Positions 8,444 through 17,144 of a DNA stretch of 64,000 nt are shown one piece after another. Position numbers and translations under genes: made by a program. Numbering within the stretch: the stretch's first letter is position 1; each line of letters starts with the position of its first letter. The notes under the pieces are model-generated. The model searched no databases. It had not been told where the DNA came from and saw nothing but the letters and a program-made list of their open reading frames with translations. Origin of the DNA: Pseudomonas sp. PSB18 (GTDB taxonomy: Bacteria; Pseudomonadota; Gammaproteobacteria; Pseudomonadales; Pseudomonadaceae); the NCBI RefSeq assembly GCF_014596565.1, contig NZ_NOIN01000007.1, forward strand, positions 310,001 through 374,000. Direction: 5' to 3'.

Positions 8444-9577
8444 ATGGCTATCCATTTCCCGTGCTCCAATCTTCGCCAATCGCTCCCTAAAAAGCTCTGC
8501 GTTGCAGTTGTCGCGACGCTTTTGGCGGGCGTCGTTGTTGGAGTCCCAGTCAGTGCCCAAGAGAAACCTATGAGCGCCACTACTCAGCAATCCGCACTTT
8601 CCCACGTTCTGCTTCTGGCCACTGGTGGCACGATTGCGGGTTCGGCCGACAATCGCGGAAGCGGTGCTTACAATGCTGGCGCCATCGGGGCGCAGCAGTT
8701 GGTTTCATCCGTAGCCGGCCTGGGCGACCTGGCATCGATCTCGGCGGAGCAGATTGCTTCTATCGGGTCGCAGGATATGAGCGATGAGATCTGGTTCAAG
8801 CTGGCCCACCGTGTCCAGCAAGCCTTCGATAAGAACGAGGCTGATTCGGTGGTCATCACTCATGGTACTGACACGATGGAGGAGACTGCTTTCTTTCTGA
8901 GCCTGGTACTGAAAACCGACAAGCCGGTAGTGCTGGTGGGTTCCATGCGTCCAGCGACCGCCTTGGGTGCTGATGGCCCCGCCAACATCTACCAGGCAGT
9001 CCAGGTCGCCACTGACAAGCAGTCCAAAGCCCGCGGCGTGATGGTCGTCATGAACGATCAGATCGACAGTGCCCGCGGGGTAACGAAGTCTCACAGCACC
9101 AGCGTACAGACCATGCAGTCCCCCAACATCGGCTCTCAAGGCTACGTGGATCTCGGGCAGGTGCGATTTGTTAAGCCACCACTGCCGGCTCAAACCCTTT
9201 CCCTACCTGAAGCAGCACCGCTGCCTCGCGTGGAAATCATCTATAGCCATAGCAACATGGATGCACTCCAAATCGAACATGCTATTGCCGACAAGGCAAA
9301 GGGCATCGTTCTGGCAGGCATGGGCGACGGCAATACCTCCAAGGCGGCACTGTCTGCACTGGAGAAGGCTGCCGCTCAAGGGATCGTGGTGGTTCGATCG
9401 ACCCGCGTCGGCAAGGGGTACGTCAACCGCAATGTTGAAGTAGACGACTCCAAGAGCGGCTTTATTGCCTCGATGGATCTCAACCCGCAAAAGGCTCGAA
9501 TCCTCACGCAGTTGCTCATTGCGAATGGCATTACCAATCCGGAAAAGGTTCAGGAAGCATTCTTGAACGGACATTGA
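8444..9577 (+). CDS. Periplasmic type II L-asparaginase / glutaminase-asparaginase
   Basis: Hydrolyses asparagine (and in many pseudomonads glutamine) to aspartate (glutamate) and ammonia in the periplasm. The 377-residue protein has an N-terminal export signal (about residues 16-38, ending PVSAQ). It also has the two active-site signatures of the family: LLATGGTIAGS, with the nucleophilic Thr at about residue 63, and VVITHGTDTMEETAFF, with Thr142/Asp143. Later come SMRPATALGADGPAN and the C-terminal GKGYVNRN region. The start at 8444 has an AGAGA ribosome site; an ATG at 8435 is in frame but poorly served. The gene follows the symporter by 37 bases, so the aspartate released outside can be taken up by its neighbour. 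Confidence 0.93.
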   Translation: MAIHFPCSNLRQSLPKKLCVAVVATLLAGVVVGVPVSAQEKPMSATTQQSALSHVLLLATGGTIAGSADNRGSGAYNAGAIGAQQLVSSVAGLGDLASISAEQIASIGSQDMSDEIWFKLAHRVQQAFDKNEADSVVITHGTDTMEETAFFLSLVLKTDKPVVLVGSMRPATALGADGPANIYQAVQVATDKQSKARGVMVVMNDQIDSARGVTKSHSTSVQTMQSPNIGSQGYVDLGQVRFVKPPLPAQTLSLPEAAPLPRVEIIYSHSNMDALQIEHAIADKAKGIVLAGMGDGNTSKAALSALEKAAAQGIVVVRSTRVGKGYVNRNVEVDDSKSGFIASMDLNPQKARILTQLLIANGITNPEKVQEAFLNGH

Positions 9578-9605
9578 TCCCGTACAAGGCCCCACCCAAA
9601 CCGAC

Positions 9606-9624
9606 GCCTCGGCAATGCCGAGGC
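9606..9624 (+). terminator. GC-rich intercistronic hairpin
   Basis: Arms GCCTCGGC / GCCGAGGC around AAT, between the asparaginase stop and the RidA start. No T-run is present; it is probably a partial terminator or an mRNA-stabilising element that sets the ratio of the two proteins. Confidence 0.5.
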
Positions 9625-9648
9625 CCGGCTCACCGTAAAAGGTTTCCC

Positions 9649-10035
9649 ATGAAGATTATCGGCACTACCGCAGCTTCGACCCCGGCAGGACACTACTCCC
9701 AAGGTGTAATTCATCAAGGCTCGCTTTACATCTCGGGACAGCTTCCAGTCAGCCCTGATGGAACCCACAATATTCAAACTTCCTTTGCTGAGCAGACTCA
9801 GCTGGCCTTGAACAATGTGCTGGCCATTCTGGACGCGGCGGGGTGCACCACCTCTGATCTGGTGAAGGTCACAGTCTATGTAGCGGGTGTGAAGCATTGG
9901 CCAGCGTTTGACAAGATCTACGCCGAAACAATGGGTAATCACCGCCCCGCACGCGCCGTTGTACCGGTGCCTGAGCTGCACCATGGCTACCTGGTTGAGA
10001 TTGAAGCCGTTGCTCGCGTGTCGACAGCTGGTTGA
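9649..10035 (+). CDS. RidA-family enamine/imine deaminase
   Basis: A 128-residue Rid-family protein. RidA proteins hydrolyse reactive 2-aminoacrylate-type enamines and imines released by PLP lyases such as threonine/serine dehydratases. The conserved segments YSQGVIHQGSLYISGQLP near the N-terminus and HRPARAVVPVPEL with its substrate-carboxylate arginine near the C-terminus are present. The start at 9649 follows an AAGG site; an upstream in-frame ATG would add 25 residues spanning the hairpin. Its place behind a PLP ammonia-lyase and an asparaginase suggests it clears imine intermediates of this pathway. Confidence 0.92.
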   Translation: MKIIGTTAASTPAGHYSQGVIHQGSLYISGQLPVSPDGTHNIQTSFAEQTQLALNNVLAILDAAGCTTSDLVKVTVYVAGVKHWPAFDKIYAETMGNHRPARAVVPVPELHHGYLVEIEAVARVSTAG

Positions 10036-10095
10036 GGCCGCTCGACAATTGCTCAGAGCCTAGGCTGTCCGGGCCAGGTGACTAACTAGCGCCTA

Positions 10096-10722
10096 TCATC
10101 TGGTGTCGGTGTAGACAGTGGCTCTGGATACCCCCAGATGAGAGGCTACCGTTTCCATTGCCTTCCTGATCTCAAGCAGCCCTGCCTCTTTCAGCTCCCG
10201 CAACAAGATCCTCCGGTCGGCAGCCTTCAGAGCCCGCGGAGTTGTGGCAAGGCGCGCGGCGAACTGGTCGATCCTGGCCCGGATAGTATCGGCGCCGTTG
10301 CTCTCCAATGTTTCTTGCTGGCGATCGACGCTGAAGCTGCCAAATTGATCCAGCATCCCCTGGAGGCCACGGAACAATGAGAGGTCGATATTCATGCACA
10401 GCGCCGCGACGTATTTACCGGACGCATCCTTGATGCCAATCGAAGTACTTTTTACCTGTCGGCCATCTTTGAACTGGTTTGGGTAGTTGGCAATGATCTG
10501 CGGGTATGCCGGATCAGCAATCCTGGCCAGCCCTAACTCGGTAGCCGGGTCACCCACATCTCGCCCAGAGAGATTGTTGTGTATGGCCAAAATCGCATGA
10601 TCCGGATCGCGCAGATCGTGCAGAACGACCTCGCAAAAAGGACTGAAGGTCTGGCTGAGACCTTCGGCTATCTGCTCCATTTGACTAATGAGAGCTTCTT
10701 GTTCGGGGGTAGTTTTTTTCAT
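10096..10722 (-). CDS. YheO/DauR-type transcriptional regulator (PAS-like + HTH)
   Basis: A 208-residue regulator. The N-terminal half is a YheO-like PAS domain (FCEVVLHDLRDPDHAILAIHNN, then VKSTSIGIKDASGKYVAALCMNID). The C-terminal half ends in a DauR-type helix-turn-helix (KAMETVASHLGVSRATVYTD). Family members regulate amino-acid catabolic genes, for example D-arginine dehydrogenase control by DauR in P. aeruginosa. It is convergent with the RidA gene and probably controls the lyase/symporter/asparaginase/RidA set, though a direct target is not shown. A TATCCAG half-site sits just upstream of its start. Confidence 0.9.
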   Translation of the reverse strand: MKKTTPEQEALISQMEQIAEGLSQTFSPFCEVVLHDLRDPDHAILAIHNNLSGRDVGDPATELGLARIADPAYPQIIANYPNQFKDGRQVKSTSIGIKDASGKYVAALCMNIDLSLFRGLQGMLDQFGSFSVDRQQETLESNGADTIRARIDQFAARLATTPRALKAADRRILLRELKEAGLLEIRKAMETVASHLGVSRATVYTDTR

Positions 10723-10780
10723 GGTTCGAAAGTATCCAGCCTATGAACGCAGTGTCAATCGAGCTCTGTCTGACGCCGAT

Positions 10781-11683
10781 TTAAACCGATTCCGGGATTG
10801 ATGACTTGAAAGAGGCGCTCAGGAAGGTGCTCAGCATATGAACCTTTCGGGATCGATTTTTTCGCGTTGGGATAAGGAGCAGGATAGGGGCGGCATCGAA
10901 CCGCCAGTCAGGCAGTACGCGCACTAATGTTCCATTTGCAACCGACTCCGCAACGTCCCACTGGGATCGCAATACCAGCCCCAGGTCGCTCTCTGCCCAC
11001 CTGCGCGCAACTCCGCCGTCATTTGTGGTCATCGCTGGGATAATTCGAACCGACGCTGTCTGCGAGTTTTTGTGCAGACTCCAAAACGTTGCATGCTCAT
11101 TGTTTTCGCGAATGCAAATACAGCGATGGGAAGTCAACTCATCCGGCGTCCCAGGCGTCCCGTGCTTCTGCAGGTATGACGGGGTGGCGCACAACCAGCG
11201 TTCGTTGGTTGCCAACGCCAAGGCCGTCCAGGAACTATCGGAAATCGGACCGATATGAATGACGGCATCACTATTATCGCGATCAGGCCACGGCGTTTCC
11301 TTCAGATCAAGCTCGATCTTCAGTTTGGGATGGAGCTTTGCAAATCGAGCCAGCATTGGAGCCAGACGTAAGCGGCCGAATCCGAACGGCGCCGCAAGAC
11401 GTAGCACACCTTGGAGTTGTTGATCATCTGCGATCATCGATTCCGAGAGTTCCTCCAAGGACTGCAGTAGACGCTTGCCTTCTTCAGCCAATCGCTCCCC
11501 ATCTTCGGTTAATACCAGGCGCCTGGAGTCGCGGCTCGCGAGCTTTAGTCCCAGCTCGCTCTCAAGCTTTCGCAACCTCATGGAAAGAGCAGCGGTGGTG
11601 ACACGCAACCGTCTGGCCGCCTCGCTTAGGGAGCCAGAGGCGGAAATCGTGGTGACAAGCTCTAGGTCGGCGGAGGTGAGCAT
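10781..11683 (-). CDS. LysR-family transcriptional regulator
   Basis: A 300-residue LysR protein of the subgroup with a cytoplasmic substrate-binding-like domain. The HTH is at residues 15-40 (LSEAARRLRVTTAALSMRLRKLE). It is divergent from the DSD1-fold enzyme gene with only 93 bases between, so it is very probably that gene's regulator. Its start codon overlaps a perfect palindrome (11683-11697) that may serve in autoregulation. No ribosome site is obvious upstream of the ATG, which suggests weak or leaderless translation. Confidence 0.92.
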   Translation of the reverse strand: MLTSADLELVTTISASGSLSEAARRLRVTTAALSMRLRKLESELGLKLASRDSRRLVLTEDGERLAEEGKRLLQSLEELSESMIADDQQLQGVLRLAAPFGFGRLRLAPMLARFAKLHPKLKIELDLKETPWPDRDNSDAVIHIGPISDSSWTALALATNERWLCATPSYLQKHGTPGTPDELTSHRCICIRENNEHATFWSLHKNSQTASVRIIPAMTTNDGGVARRWAESDLGLVLRSQWDVAESVANGTLVRVLPDWRFDAAPILLLIPTRKNRSRKVHMLSTFLSASFKSSIPESV

Positions 11684-11697
11684 TAAGAAATTCTTAA
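11683..11697. promoter_or_regulatory. Palindrome TTAAGAA-A-TTCTTAA between LysR gene and DSD1-type gene
   Basis: Seven-base perfect arms, overlapping the first base of the LysR start codon and 79 bases ahead of the divergent enzyme gene. The position fits a LysR recognition or autoregulation site, but binding is not shown. Confidence 0.45.
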
Positions 11698-11776
11698 CTT
11701 TGGATTAAGTAACCGTCAACCAAAAATATAATCTTCTCAGTACAGTTGCAATGACAAACAGATAGAGGTTTTCCCC

Positions 11777-12913
11777 GTGACTACTCGTATAGATGCCTTG
11801 GATACACCGGTAGCCGTTGTCGACGTCGCTAAAATGAAAAGCAACATTGGTCGTATGCAGCGTCAGGCCGATAGTCTCGGAGTTCGACTGCGGCCCCATG
11901 TGAAAACCACAAAATGCATGCAAGTCGTGGAGGAGCAAATTCGCGCAGGAGCGAAGGGAATCACCGTATCCACGCTCAAGGAAGCGCAGGCTTTTTTCGC
12001 CCAGGGGGTAACCGACATACTGTATGCGGTCGCTATGGCGCCAACCAAACTGCCTCAGGCGCTTGAGTTGCGCCGGGCGGGCTGTGCTTTGATTATCGTC
12101 ACTGACAGCGTTGCTGGCGCTAAGGCCATCGTTGAGTTCGGCCGAGCCAATGAGCACGGCTTTGAAGTATTCATTGAAATCGACAGCGATCATCACCGCT
12201 CTGGCGTCCGCAGCAATGATCCTATCTTGATTGAAATCGCTTCGATCTTGCATCAGGGCGGCGCTGTTCTCAAAGGCGTCATGACCCATGCTGGAGAAAG
12301 CTACAAACTGAATACCCTGGACGCCCTGCAGGAAATTGCGGAGCTCGAGCGCTCTGAATGCGTGAAAGCTGCTGAGGCCATTCGCTACGCAGGCCTGCCT
12401 TGCCCAGAGGTCAGCGTTGGCTCTACGCCTACGGCGCTGTCAGCCGTTCAGTTGGAAGGCGTCACGGAGCTCCGCGCAGGGGTTTATGTCTTCTTCGATT
12501 TGGTCATGCATAACGTGGGTGTATGCACGCTGGACAATCTGGCCTTGAGCGTGCTGACCACCGTAATAGGGCATCAACCGGAGAAGGGCTGGATCATCAC
12601 CGACTCCGGCTGGATGGCCATGAGCCGTGATCGGGGCACTCAGGCCCAACAATATGATTACGGTTACGGGCTGGTATGCGATGAGAATGGATCGCTGATT
12701 GATGGCCTGTTACTGCGCTCGGCTAACCAGGAGCACGGAGTGGCGTCCTTTGAGGAGAGTATGGTTGTAGATGTCGAGCAACTTTATCCCATCGGTACGC
12801 GCCTTCGTATCCTGCCGAACCATGCCTGTGCGACTGGTGCTCAATATCAAGCCTATGAGGCACTCAAGGAGAACGGCGAGATTGGGCATTGGCCACGAGT
12901 CAATGGCTGGTAG
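11777..12913 (+). CDS. DSD1-family PLP enzyme (D-threonine aldolase / 3-hydroxyaspartate aldolase or dehydratase type)
   Basis: A 378-residue fold-type III PLP enzyme with alanine-racemase-like N-domain. The PLP lysine is in RPHVKTTKCM (Lys43), and the metal-binding pair of this family is in LPNHACATG near the C-terminus (His349, Cys351). Relatives include D-threonine aldolase, D-threo-3-hydroxyaspartate dehydratase and the erythro-beta-hydroxyaspartate aldolase of the glyoxylate-assimilating beta-hydroxyaspartate cycle. The gene starts with GTG (ATAGAGG site upstream) and is divergent from a LysR gene. Together with the hydroxyaspartate-type lyase at 6028 it points to hydroxyaspartate metabolism. 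Aldolase and dehydratase activity cannot be told apart by eye. Confidence 0.85.
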   Translation: MTTRIDALDTPVAVVDVAKMKSNIGRMQRQADSLGVRLRPHVKTTKCMQVVEEQIRAGAKGITVSTLKEAQAFFAQGVTDILYAVAMAPTKLPQALELRRAGCALIIVTDSVAGAKAIVEFGRANEHGFEVFIEIDSDHHRSGVRSNDPILIEIASILHQGGAVLKGVMTHAGESYKLNTLDALQEIAELERSECVKAAEAIRYAGLPCPEVSVGSTPTALSAVQLEGVTELRAGVYVFFDLVMHNVGVCTLDNLALSVLTTVIGHQPEKGWIITDSGWMAMSRDRGTQAQQYDYGYGLVCDENGSLIDGLLLRSANQEHGVASFEESMVVDVEQLYPIGTRLRILPNHACATGAQYQAYEALKENGEIGHWPRVNGW

Positions 12914-13529
12914 TGACCAGTGTCGGCGAGATCGTTTAAAAATGGGGAAGGGTGGGTGAGGTTGGCTTCAGCAACTGAAAATCAAGCGGCGAAGCTAGCT
13001 AATCTCTATCCACAAAGACATTGAAGGTGTCGCCAAAGAGCTCGGGATGCCGCCGCAGATCTACCGGTATTTGGGCGATGCATTGGCTATCCGCCGGATG
13101 AGCGACCACCAGCCAAGGTCAAGCCGAAACTGCCCAGCGTGTGATTAACAGACTGCGGAGCGTCTCGAGCCTGCATGATCATGAGCAGCTCGTCGAGGTG
13201 CTGAAGAAGATGGGTTTGGTCTGCGCTGATACTTTCATCTGATGCGCGCCTGCGAAGGCATGCCGATCGGCATCTGGTCCTTTGCGCAGCTTCAACCGGT
13301 CAGGATAAGAACCGGCCGGATTGGTAATGAGCCCAGGCGCACAACGCTCGTCGGTTAGCGCTGTGCGTTTAGCAAGTGATTCGTGAGGGGCGCATTTTCA
13401 AATGGGGAAAGCGCACTTGATGTGTACGTGGTTTGATCGTCGCTCATGGCAGCAGGCATTTGGTAATATCTTGTTACGCATAATGTATATTATGTTAAAT
13501 AAAGTGTCAGAACACACTGTGAGCTACCT
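12914..13529. other. Degenerate intergenic region
   Basis: This 616-base stretch has no intact gene. It holds the nitroreductase remnant annotated separately (13002-13144). After it comes a short open segment, about 13145-13242, reading NRLRSVSSLHDHEQLVEVLKK, which I cannot assign. An AT-rich patch (around 13475-13500) with ATAAT-GTAT-ATTAT symmetry lies downstream of the convergent HxlR gene. Confidence 0.5.
13002..13144 (+). pseudogene. Frameshifted C-terminal remnant of an NfsA-type nitroreductase
   Basis: One frame reads DIEGVAKELGMPPQI and then, after a shift, another frame reads LPVFGRCIGYPPDERPPAKVKPKLPSV followed by TGA. Put together this matches the C-terminal part of NADPH-dependent nitro/flavin reductases (pattern VARELGLP...VxPLFGLCIGYP...KPRLP). 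A TAG stop lies in frame just before the first piece, and nothing recognisable as the flavin-binding N-terminus is left. It is therefore a decayed gene end, not a functional protein. Confidence 0.6.
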
Positions 13530-14006
13530 TCAGTCAGACGCATCTGAATCTAATGGTGTCGATGCAGGTATTTGCCATGCGGGTTTTTTGTCATCCTGAC
13601 TGTCGAAAATACGCCGCGCCTTGCGGAAATCCTCAACGTTCTCGACAACCCAAGTCCAGATAGGTGACATGCGGATCAACAGTCCCATACCCAGCGTCGT
13701 CAGCTCATACTCGACACGTGGCGGAATCTCACCGAACTCCCGCCGAACCACTAGGCCATCCCGCTCCATGGAACGTAGCGTCTTGGTTAACATCCGCTGA
13801 GTCACCCCTGCCATCTGCCTTTTTATTTCGGCATGGCGCATCGTGCCGTACACCCCCAGGGCATGCAGAATACCTAACGACCAGCGGCTGCCTGCATGAG
13901 CAAGCACTTCTCGTCTGACGCCATCATCGTCTTCTCTAAGCGTCCGGCAAATTGTTTCTGCCTGGCTGAGAGCCTCCTGATCGGTCACTTCTTTCTCTGG
14001 TATCAC
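13530..14006 (-). CDS. HxlR-family transcriptional regulator
   Basis: A 158-residue winged-helix regulator of the HxlR (MarR-related) type. Typical segments are GSRWSLGILHALGVYGTMRHAEIKRQMAGVTQRMLTKTLRSME and the wing DGLVVRREFGEIPPRVEYELT. The usual HxlR cysteine near the N-terminus is represented by TICRTLRED (Cys20), upstream of the normal position, so redox or aldehyde sensing is uncertain. It is divergent from the NmrA-like gene (78 bases between), the standard arrangement for a local repressor of an oxidoreductase gene. Confidence 0.92.
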   Translation of the reverse strand: MIPEKEVTDQEALSQAETICRTLREDDDGVRREVLAHAGSRWSLGILHALGVYGTMRHAEIKRQMAGVTQRMLTKTLRSMERDGLVVRREFGEIPPRVEYELTTLGMGLLIRMSPIWTWVVENVEDFRKARRIFDSQDDKKPAWQIPASTPLDSDASD

Positions 14007-14084
14007 AGGTGTGCCTTCTTACGAACGTTGCCTAATCGTGCAAGCATTTGTTCATCTTACAGGCAACAGGTCTCAGGAGAAATC

Positions 14085-15041
14085 ATGACCGAAGTGACCC
14101 AGTTTTCCCCCCAATCCATTCTCGTTCTAGGCGCCGGTGAGCTTGGGCTGCCGGTTCTGCGCAATCTTGCGCGAGTAGCAAAGCGCGCGCCCGGCTCCAC
14201 AGTCAGCGTCCTGCTTAGGGATTCGACCATCAACACTCAAGTGCCCGAGAAAAAGGTCGAAATCGATGAGCTTCGAGGCCTCGGCATCCAGATGGTGGCC
14301 GCAGACCTCGTGAATGACTCAATCGATCAGCTGGCTGAAGTATTCGCACGTTTCGATACCGTAATAGGCTGTGCAGGGATGGTTGCAGGCCGGGAAACCC
14401 CAATGAAGCTGGCTACCGCTGCTCTGAGGTCCGGTGTGAAGCGTTACTTCCCGTGGCAGTTTGGTGTCGACTTCGAGGTAATCGGTCGGGGCAGTCCTCA
14501 GGATCTGTTCGATGCTCAGCTTGATGTTCGCGAATTGCTTCGTGCCCAGGATAAAACTGAATGGGTAATCATCTCGACGGGTATGTTCACCAGCTTTCTG
14601 TTCGAACCAGTATTCGAGGTGGTTGACTTCGAAAACGATACCGTGAACGCGCTAGGCAGTCTTGAGACCGGCGTGACGCTCACGACTCCAGACGACATTG
14701 GTGCGTTGACAGCGGAAATTGTTTTCTTTGAACCTCGCTTCCGCGATCAGATTGTGTATCTCTCGGGAGACACAGTGACATATGGAGAGGTTGCGAGCCT
14801 CCTCGAACGTGTACTGGGCCGCCCGTTCAAACGTAACGTGTGGACTGTTCCGTACTTGCTCCAAGAATTGGAGAAAGATCCAACGCATCACATCAAGAAG
14901 TACCGCGCTGTGTTCGCCCAGGGCAGAGGCGTGGCTTGGCCTAAAGCAGGCACTTTCAACGCGCAGCAGTCGATTCAAGTCACGACCGCTGAGGAGTGGG
15001 CCCTTGCAAATCTGGCAACCTCATCAGCACAAGGGCAGTAG
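14085..15041 (+). CDS. NmrA-like / aromatic-alcohol-reductase-type NAD(P)-binding protein
   Basis: A 318-residue cytosolic protein of the atypical short-chain dehydrogenase branch that includes NmrA and plant isoflavone/phenylcoumaran reductases. The Rossmann motif is near the N-terminus (ILVLGAGELGLPVLRNLA). A GCAGMVAG loop and a RYFPWQFGVDFE segment follow, the latter in place of the YxxxK region of classical SDRs. The ATG at 14085 follows a CAGGAGA site; a longer frame from 13896 runs through the divergent promoter and HxlR gene and is rejected. The substrate is unknown. Control by the adjacent HxlR regulator is likely. Confidence 0.85.
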   Translation: MTEVTQFSPQSILVLGAGELGLPVLRNLARVAKRAPGSTVSVLLRDSTINTQVPEKKVEIDELRGLGIQMVAADLVNDSIDQLAEVFARFDTVIGCAGMVAGRETPMKLATAALRSGVKRYFPWQFGVDFEVIGRGSPQDLFDAQLDVRELLRAQDKTEWVIISTGMFTSFLFEPVFEVVDFENDTVNALGSLETGVTLTTPDDIGALTAEIVFFEPRFRDQIVYLSGDTVTYGEVASLLERVLGRPFKRNVWTVPYLLQELEKDPTHHIKKYRAVFAQGRGVAWPKAGTFNAQQSIQVTTAEEWALANLATSSAQGQ

Positions 15042-15338
15042 CTGAACGAACGTTCTCGCGCTGGGAGTTGACCTGCTAAAAAGCTCCTCAGTCTGATAAT
15101 GGGCGCTGATGACCGAAGCTAAGGCGCGGGTACGTGCCTGGTCATGTTCGTGGCGGCTATCGCAATTGGAACCATCGACGTATTCAACTGAGGGCCCTCC
15201 TCAACTGCGCAGCGCACAGGTGGACAAGCTCATCTGTGCTTGAAGTGATCAGCTTCGCTAACGAAGCCATATTGCGACCTGGCCTTTCACTTCAAATAAC
15301 GCGCCTGCCCGGACAAACATCAAAAGGTAATACCGCGC
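15042..15338. other. Non-coding stretch
   Basis: Between the NmrA-like gene and the end of the Lrp-type gene. Short frames here have no recognisable content and no ribosome sites, and I see no terminator. Confidence 0.4.
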
Positions 15339-15809
15339 TCAGCCCAGCACCGGGATCACTCGCGAGGGCTTGACCGATTTGAACGAAAAACTTGAATAAA
15401 TCTCTTTGACCGCCGGCAAGGTTTGCAGCACCTCTCGCGCAAACTCGCCGAAAGACTCCAGGTCTTTGGCCACCACTTCCAGTAGAAAATCGTAGCGTCC
15501 GGAAACGTTGTGACAGGCGACGATCTCCGGGATTTCCAATAGGCGCTGTTCGAAGGATCGAGCCATTTCCTGACTGTGGGACTCCATCATCACGCTAACA
15601 AATGCGGTGACGCCGTAGCCGAGTGCCTTGGGCGAAAGAATCGCCTGGTAGCCGGTAATCACTGCGTTCTCTTCAAGAATTTTCACCCGTCGCCAACACG
15701 GCGAAGTGGTCAGCGCCACATGTTCGGCCAGTTCGGCGATAGTCAGCCGGGCGTTGCCTTGCAGGGCCGCGAGTAAGGCCTTGTCGGTACGATCCAGCTC
15801 GCTGGGCAT
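15339..15809 (-). CDS. mdeR: Lrp/AsnC-family regulator (MdeR-like)
   Basis: A 156-residue feast/famine regulator. It has an N-terminal AsnC-type helix-turn-helix (LTIAELAEHVALTTSPCWRRVKILEE, about residues 21-46) and a C-terminal amino-acid-binding RAM domain (ending SFKSVKPSRVIPVLG). I place the start at 15809 (MPSELDRTDKAL) because a perfect GGAGG site precedes it. It is divergent from the methionine gamma-lyase gene, the arrangement of mdeR-mdeA in Pseudomonas putida, where MdeR activates mdeA. The symbol is assigned from that context. Confidence 0.85.
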   Translation of the reverse strand: MPSELDRTDKALLAALQGNARLTIAELAEHVALTTSPCWRRVKILEENAVITGYQAILSPKALGYGVTAFVSVMMESHSQEMARSFEQRLLEIPEIVACHNVSGRYDFLLEVVAKDLESFGEFAREVLQTLPAVKEIYSSFSFKSVKPSRVIPVLG

Positions 15810-15933
15810 GTCTTGCCTCCAAATTGTGTTTTCCGGAGCCTTCATTCCAATTTATGGGTTATTTCTGGGTCAATTTGGAATTTTTCTTGTTGAAATTGAG
15901 CATAGCATTGTAGGAAATACAGGAGCGTCCAAC

Positions 15934-17142
15934 ATGAACAATAAAAACAATGAACTGGGCTTTTCCACCCGCGCCATCCATCACGGCTATAAGCCGCTGG
16001 ACAACAACGGCGCACTGATCCCGCCGATCTACCTGACCTCCACGTTCGCCTTCCCTACCGCCGAGTACGGCGCCGGTTGTTTCGCCGGCGAAGAATCCGG
16101 GCATTTTTACACGCGGATCTCCAACCCCACATTGGCTCTGTTGGAGTCACGCATGGCGGCTTTGGAAAACGGCGAGGCGGCGGTGGCCTTCAGTTCCGGC
16201 ATGGGAGCCATTGCCGCGACCTTTTGGACCCTGCTGCGCCCCGGTGACGAGATCATTCTCAACCGTACGTTGTACGGTTGCACCTTCGCCCTGCTGCACC
16301 ACGGTATCGGCGAGTTTGGCGTCAAGGTGCGCCATGTTGACATGTCCAACCTGGCCGAACTGCGTGATGCCATCAGTCCTTCGACGCGCATGATCTATTT
16401 CGAATCCCCGGCCAATCCGAACATGCAGTTGGTCGATATCTGCGCAGTGGCTAAGATTGCCCACCATCATCGGAATCTCACCTTGGTGGTCGATAACACC
16501 TACTGCACTCCATATCTGCAACGCCCCTTGGAAATGGGTGCGGATGTAGTGGTGCATTCGGCCACCAAGTACCTCAGTGGCCATGGCGATATCACGGCCG
16601 GCATCGTGGTTACCAGTCATCCACTGGCGGACCGCATTCGCCTGCAAGGCCTCAAGGACCTGACCGGTGCGGTAATGTCGCCTCAGGACGCTTTTCTGCT
16701 GATGCGCGGGCTCAAGACCCTGTCACTGCGCATGGAGCGCCATTGTAGCAACGCCCAGGTGATCGCCGAATATTTACACGCGCACCCGGCCGTCGAATGG
16801 GTCACTTACCCCGGCCTGCCCTCCTTTGCTCAGTACGACCTGGCGTCGAGGCAAATGAAGTTGCCCGGGGGCATGATCGCCTTCGAACTCAAGGGCGGCC
16901 TGACCACCGGCCGGCGTTTCATGAACGCACTGGAGTTGTTCGCCCGCGCGGTCAGCCTGGGAGACGCCGAGTCCCTGGCCCAGCATCCAGCCAGCATGAC
17001 CCATTCCACCTACACGCCTGAAGAGCGTGCGCACCACGGGATTTCCGAGGGGTTGGTGCGTTTGTCGGTGGGCCTTGAAGACATCGCGGACCTGCTGGCC
17101 GACATTACCCAAGCGCTGGATGCCTGTGCTCAAGGAGGTTGA
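15934..17142 (+). CDS. mdeA: Methionine gamma-lyase
   Basis: A 402-residue Cys/Met-metabolism PLP enzyme that splits methionine into methanethiol, 2-oxobutyrate and ammonia. The PLP lysine is in SATKYLSGHGD (Lys212). The YGCTFALLHHG segment carries Tyr114 and the Cys116 that marks methionine gamma-lyases over cystathionine lyases. SNPTLALLESRMAALE is the usual family signature. The ATG at 15934 follows an AGGAG site. It is divergent from the Lrp-type gene, as in the P. putida mdeRA pair. The 2-oxobutyrate dehydrogenase gene mdeB that follows there is not present here. Confidence 0.93.
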   Translation: MNNKNNELGFSTRAIHHGYKPLDNNGALIPPIYLTSTFAFPTAEYGAGCFAGEESGHFYTRISNPTLALLESRMAALENGEAAVAFSSGMGAIAATFWTLLRPGDEIILNRTLYGCTFALLHHGIGEFGVKVRHVDMSNLAELRDAISPSTRMIYFESPANPNMQLVDICAVAKIAHHHRNLTLVVDNTYCTPYLQRPLEMGADVVVHSATKYLSGHGDITAGIVVTSHPLADRIRLQGLKDLTGAVMSPQDAFLLMRGLKTLSLRMERHCSNAQVIAEYLHAHPAVEWVTYPGLPSFAQYDLASRQMKLPGGMIAFELKGGLTTGRRFMNALELFARAVSLGDAESLAQHPASMTHSTYTPEERAHHGISEGLVRLSVGLEDIADLLADITQALDACAQGG

Positions 17143-17144
17143 AC

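Noticed and set aside
13402..13599. 65-codon plus-strand frame
   Set aside because: Overlaps the 3' end of the HxlR gene, has no ribosome site and no recognisable content.
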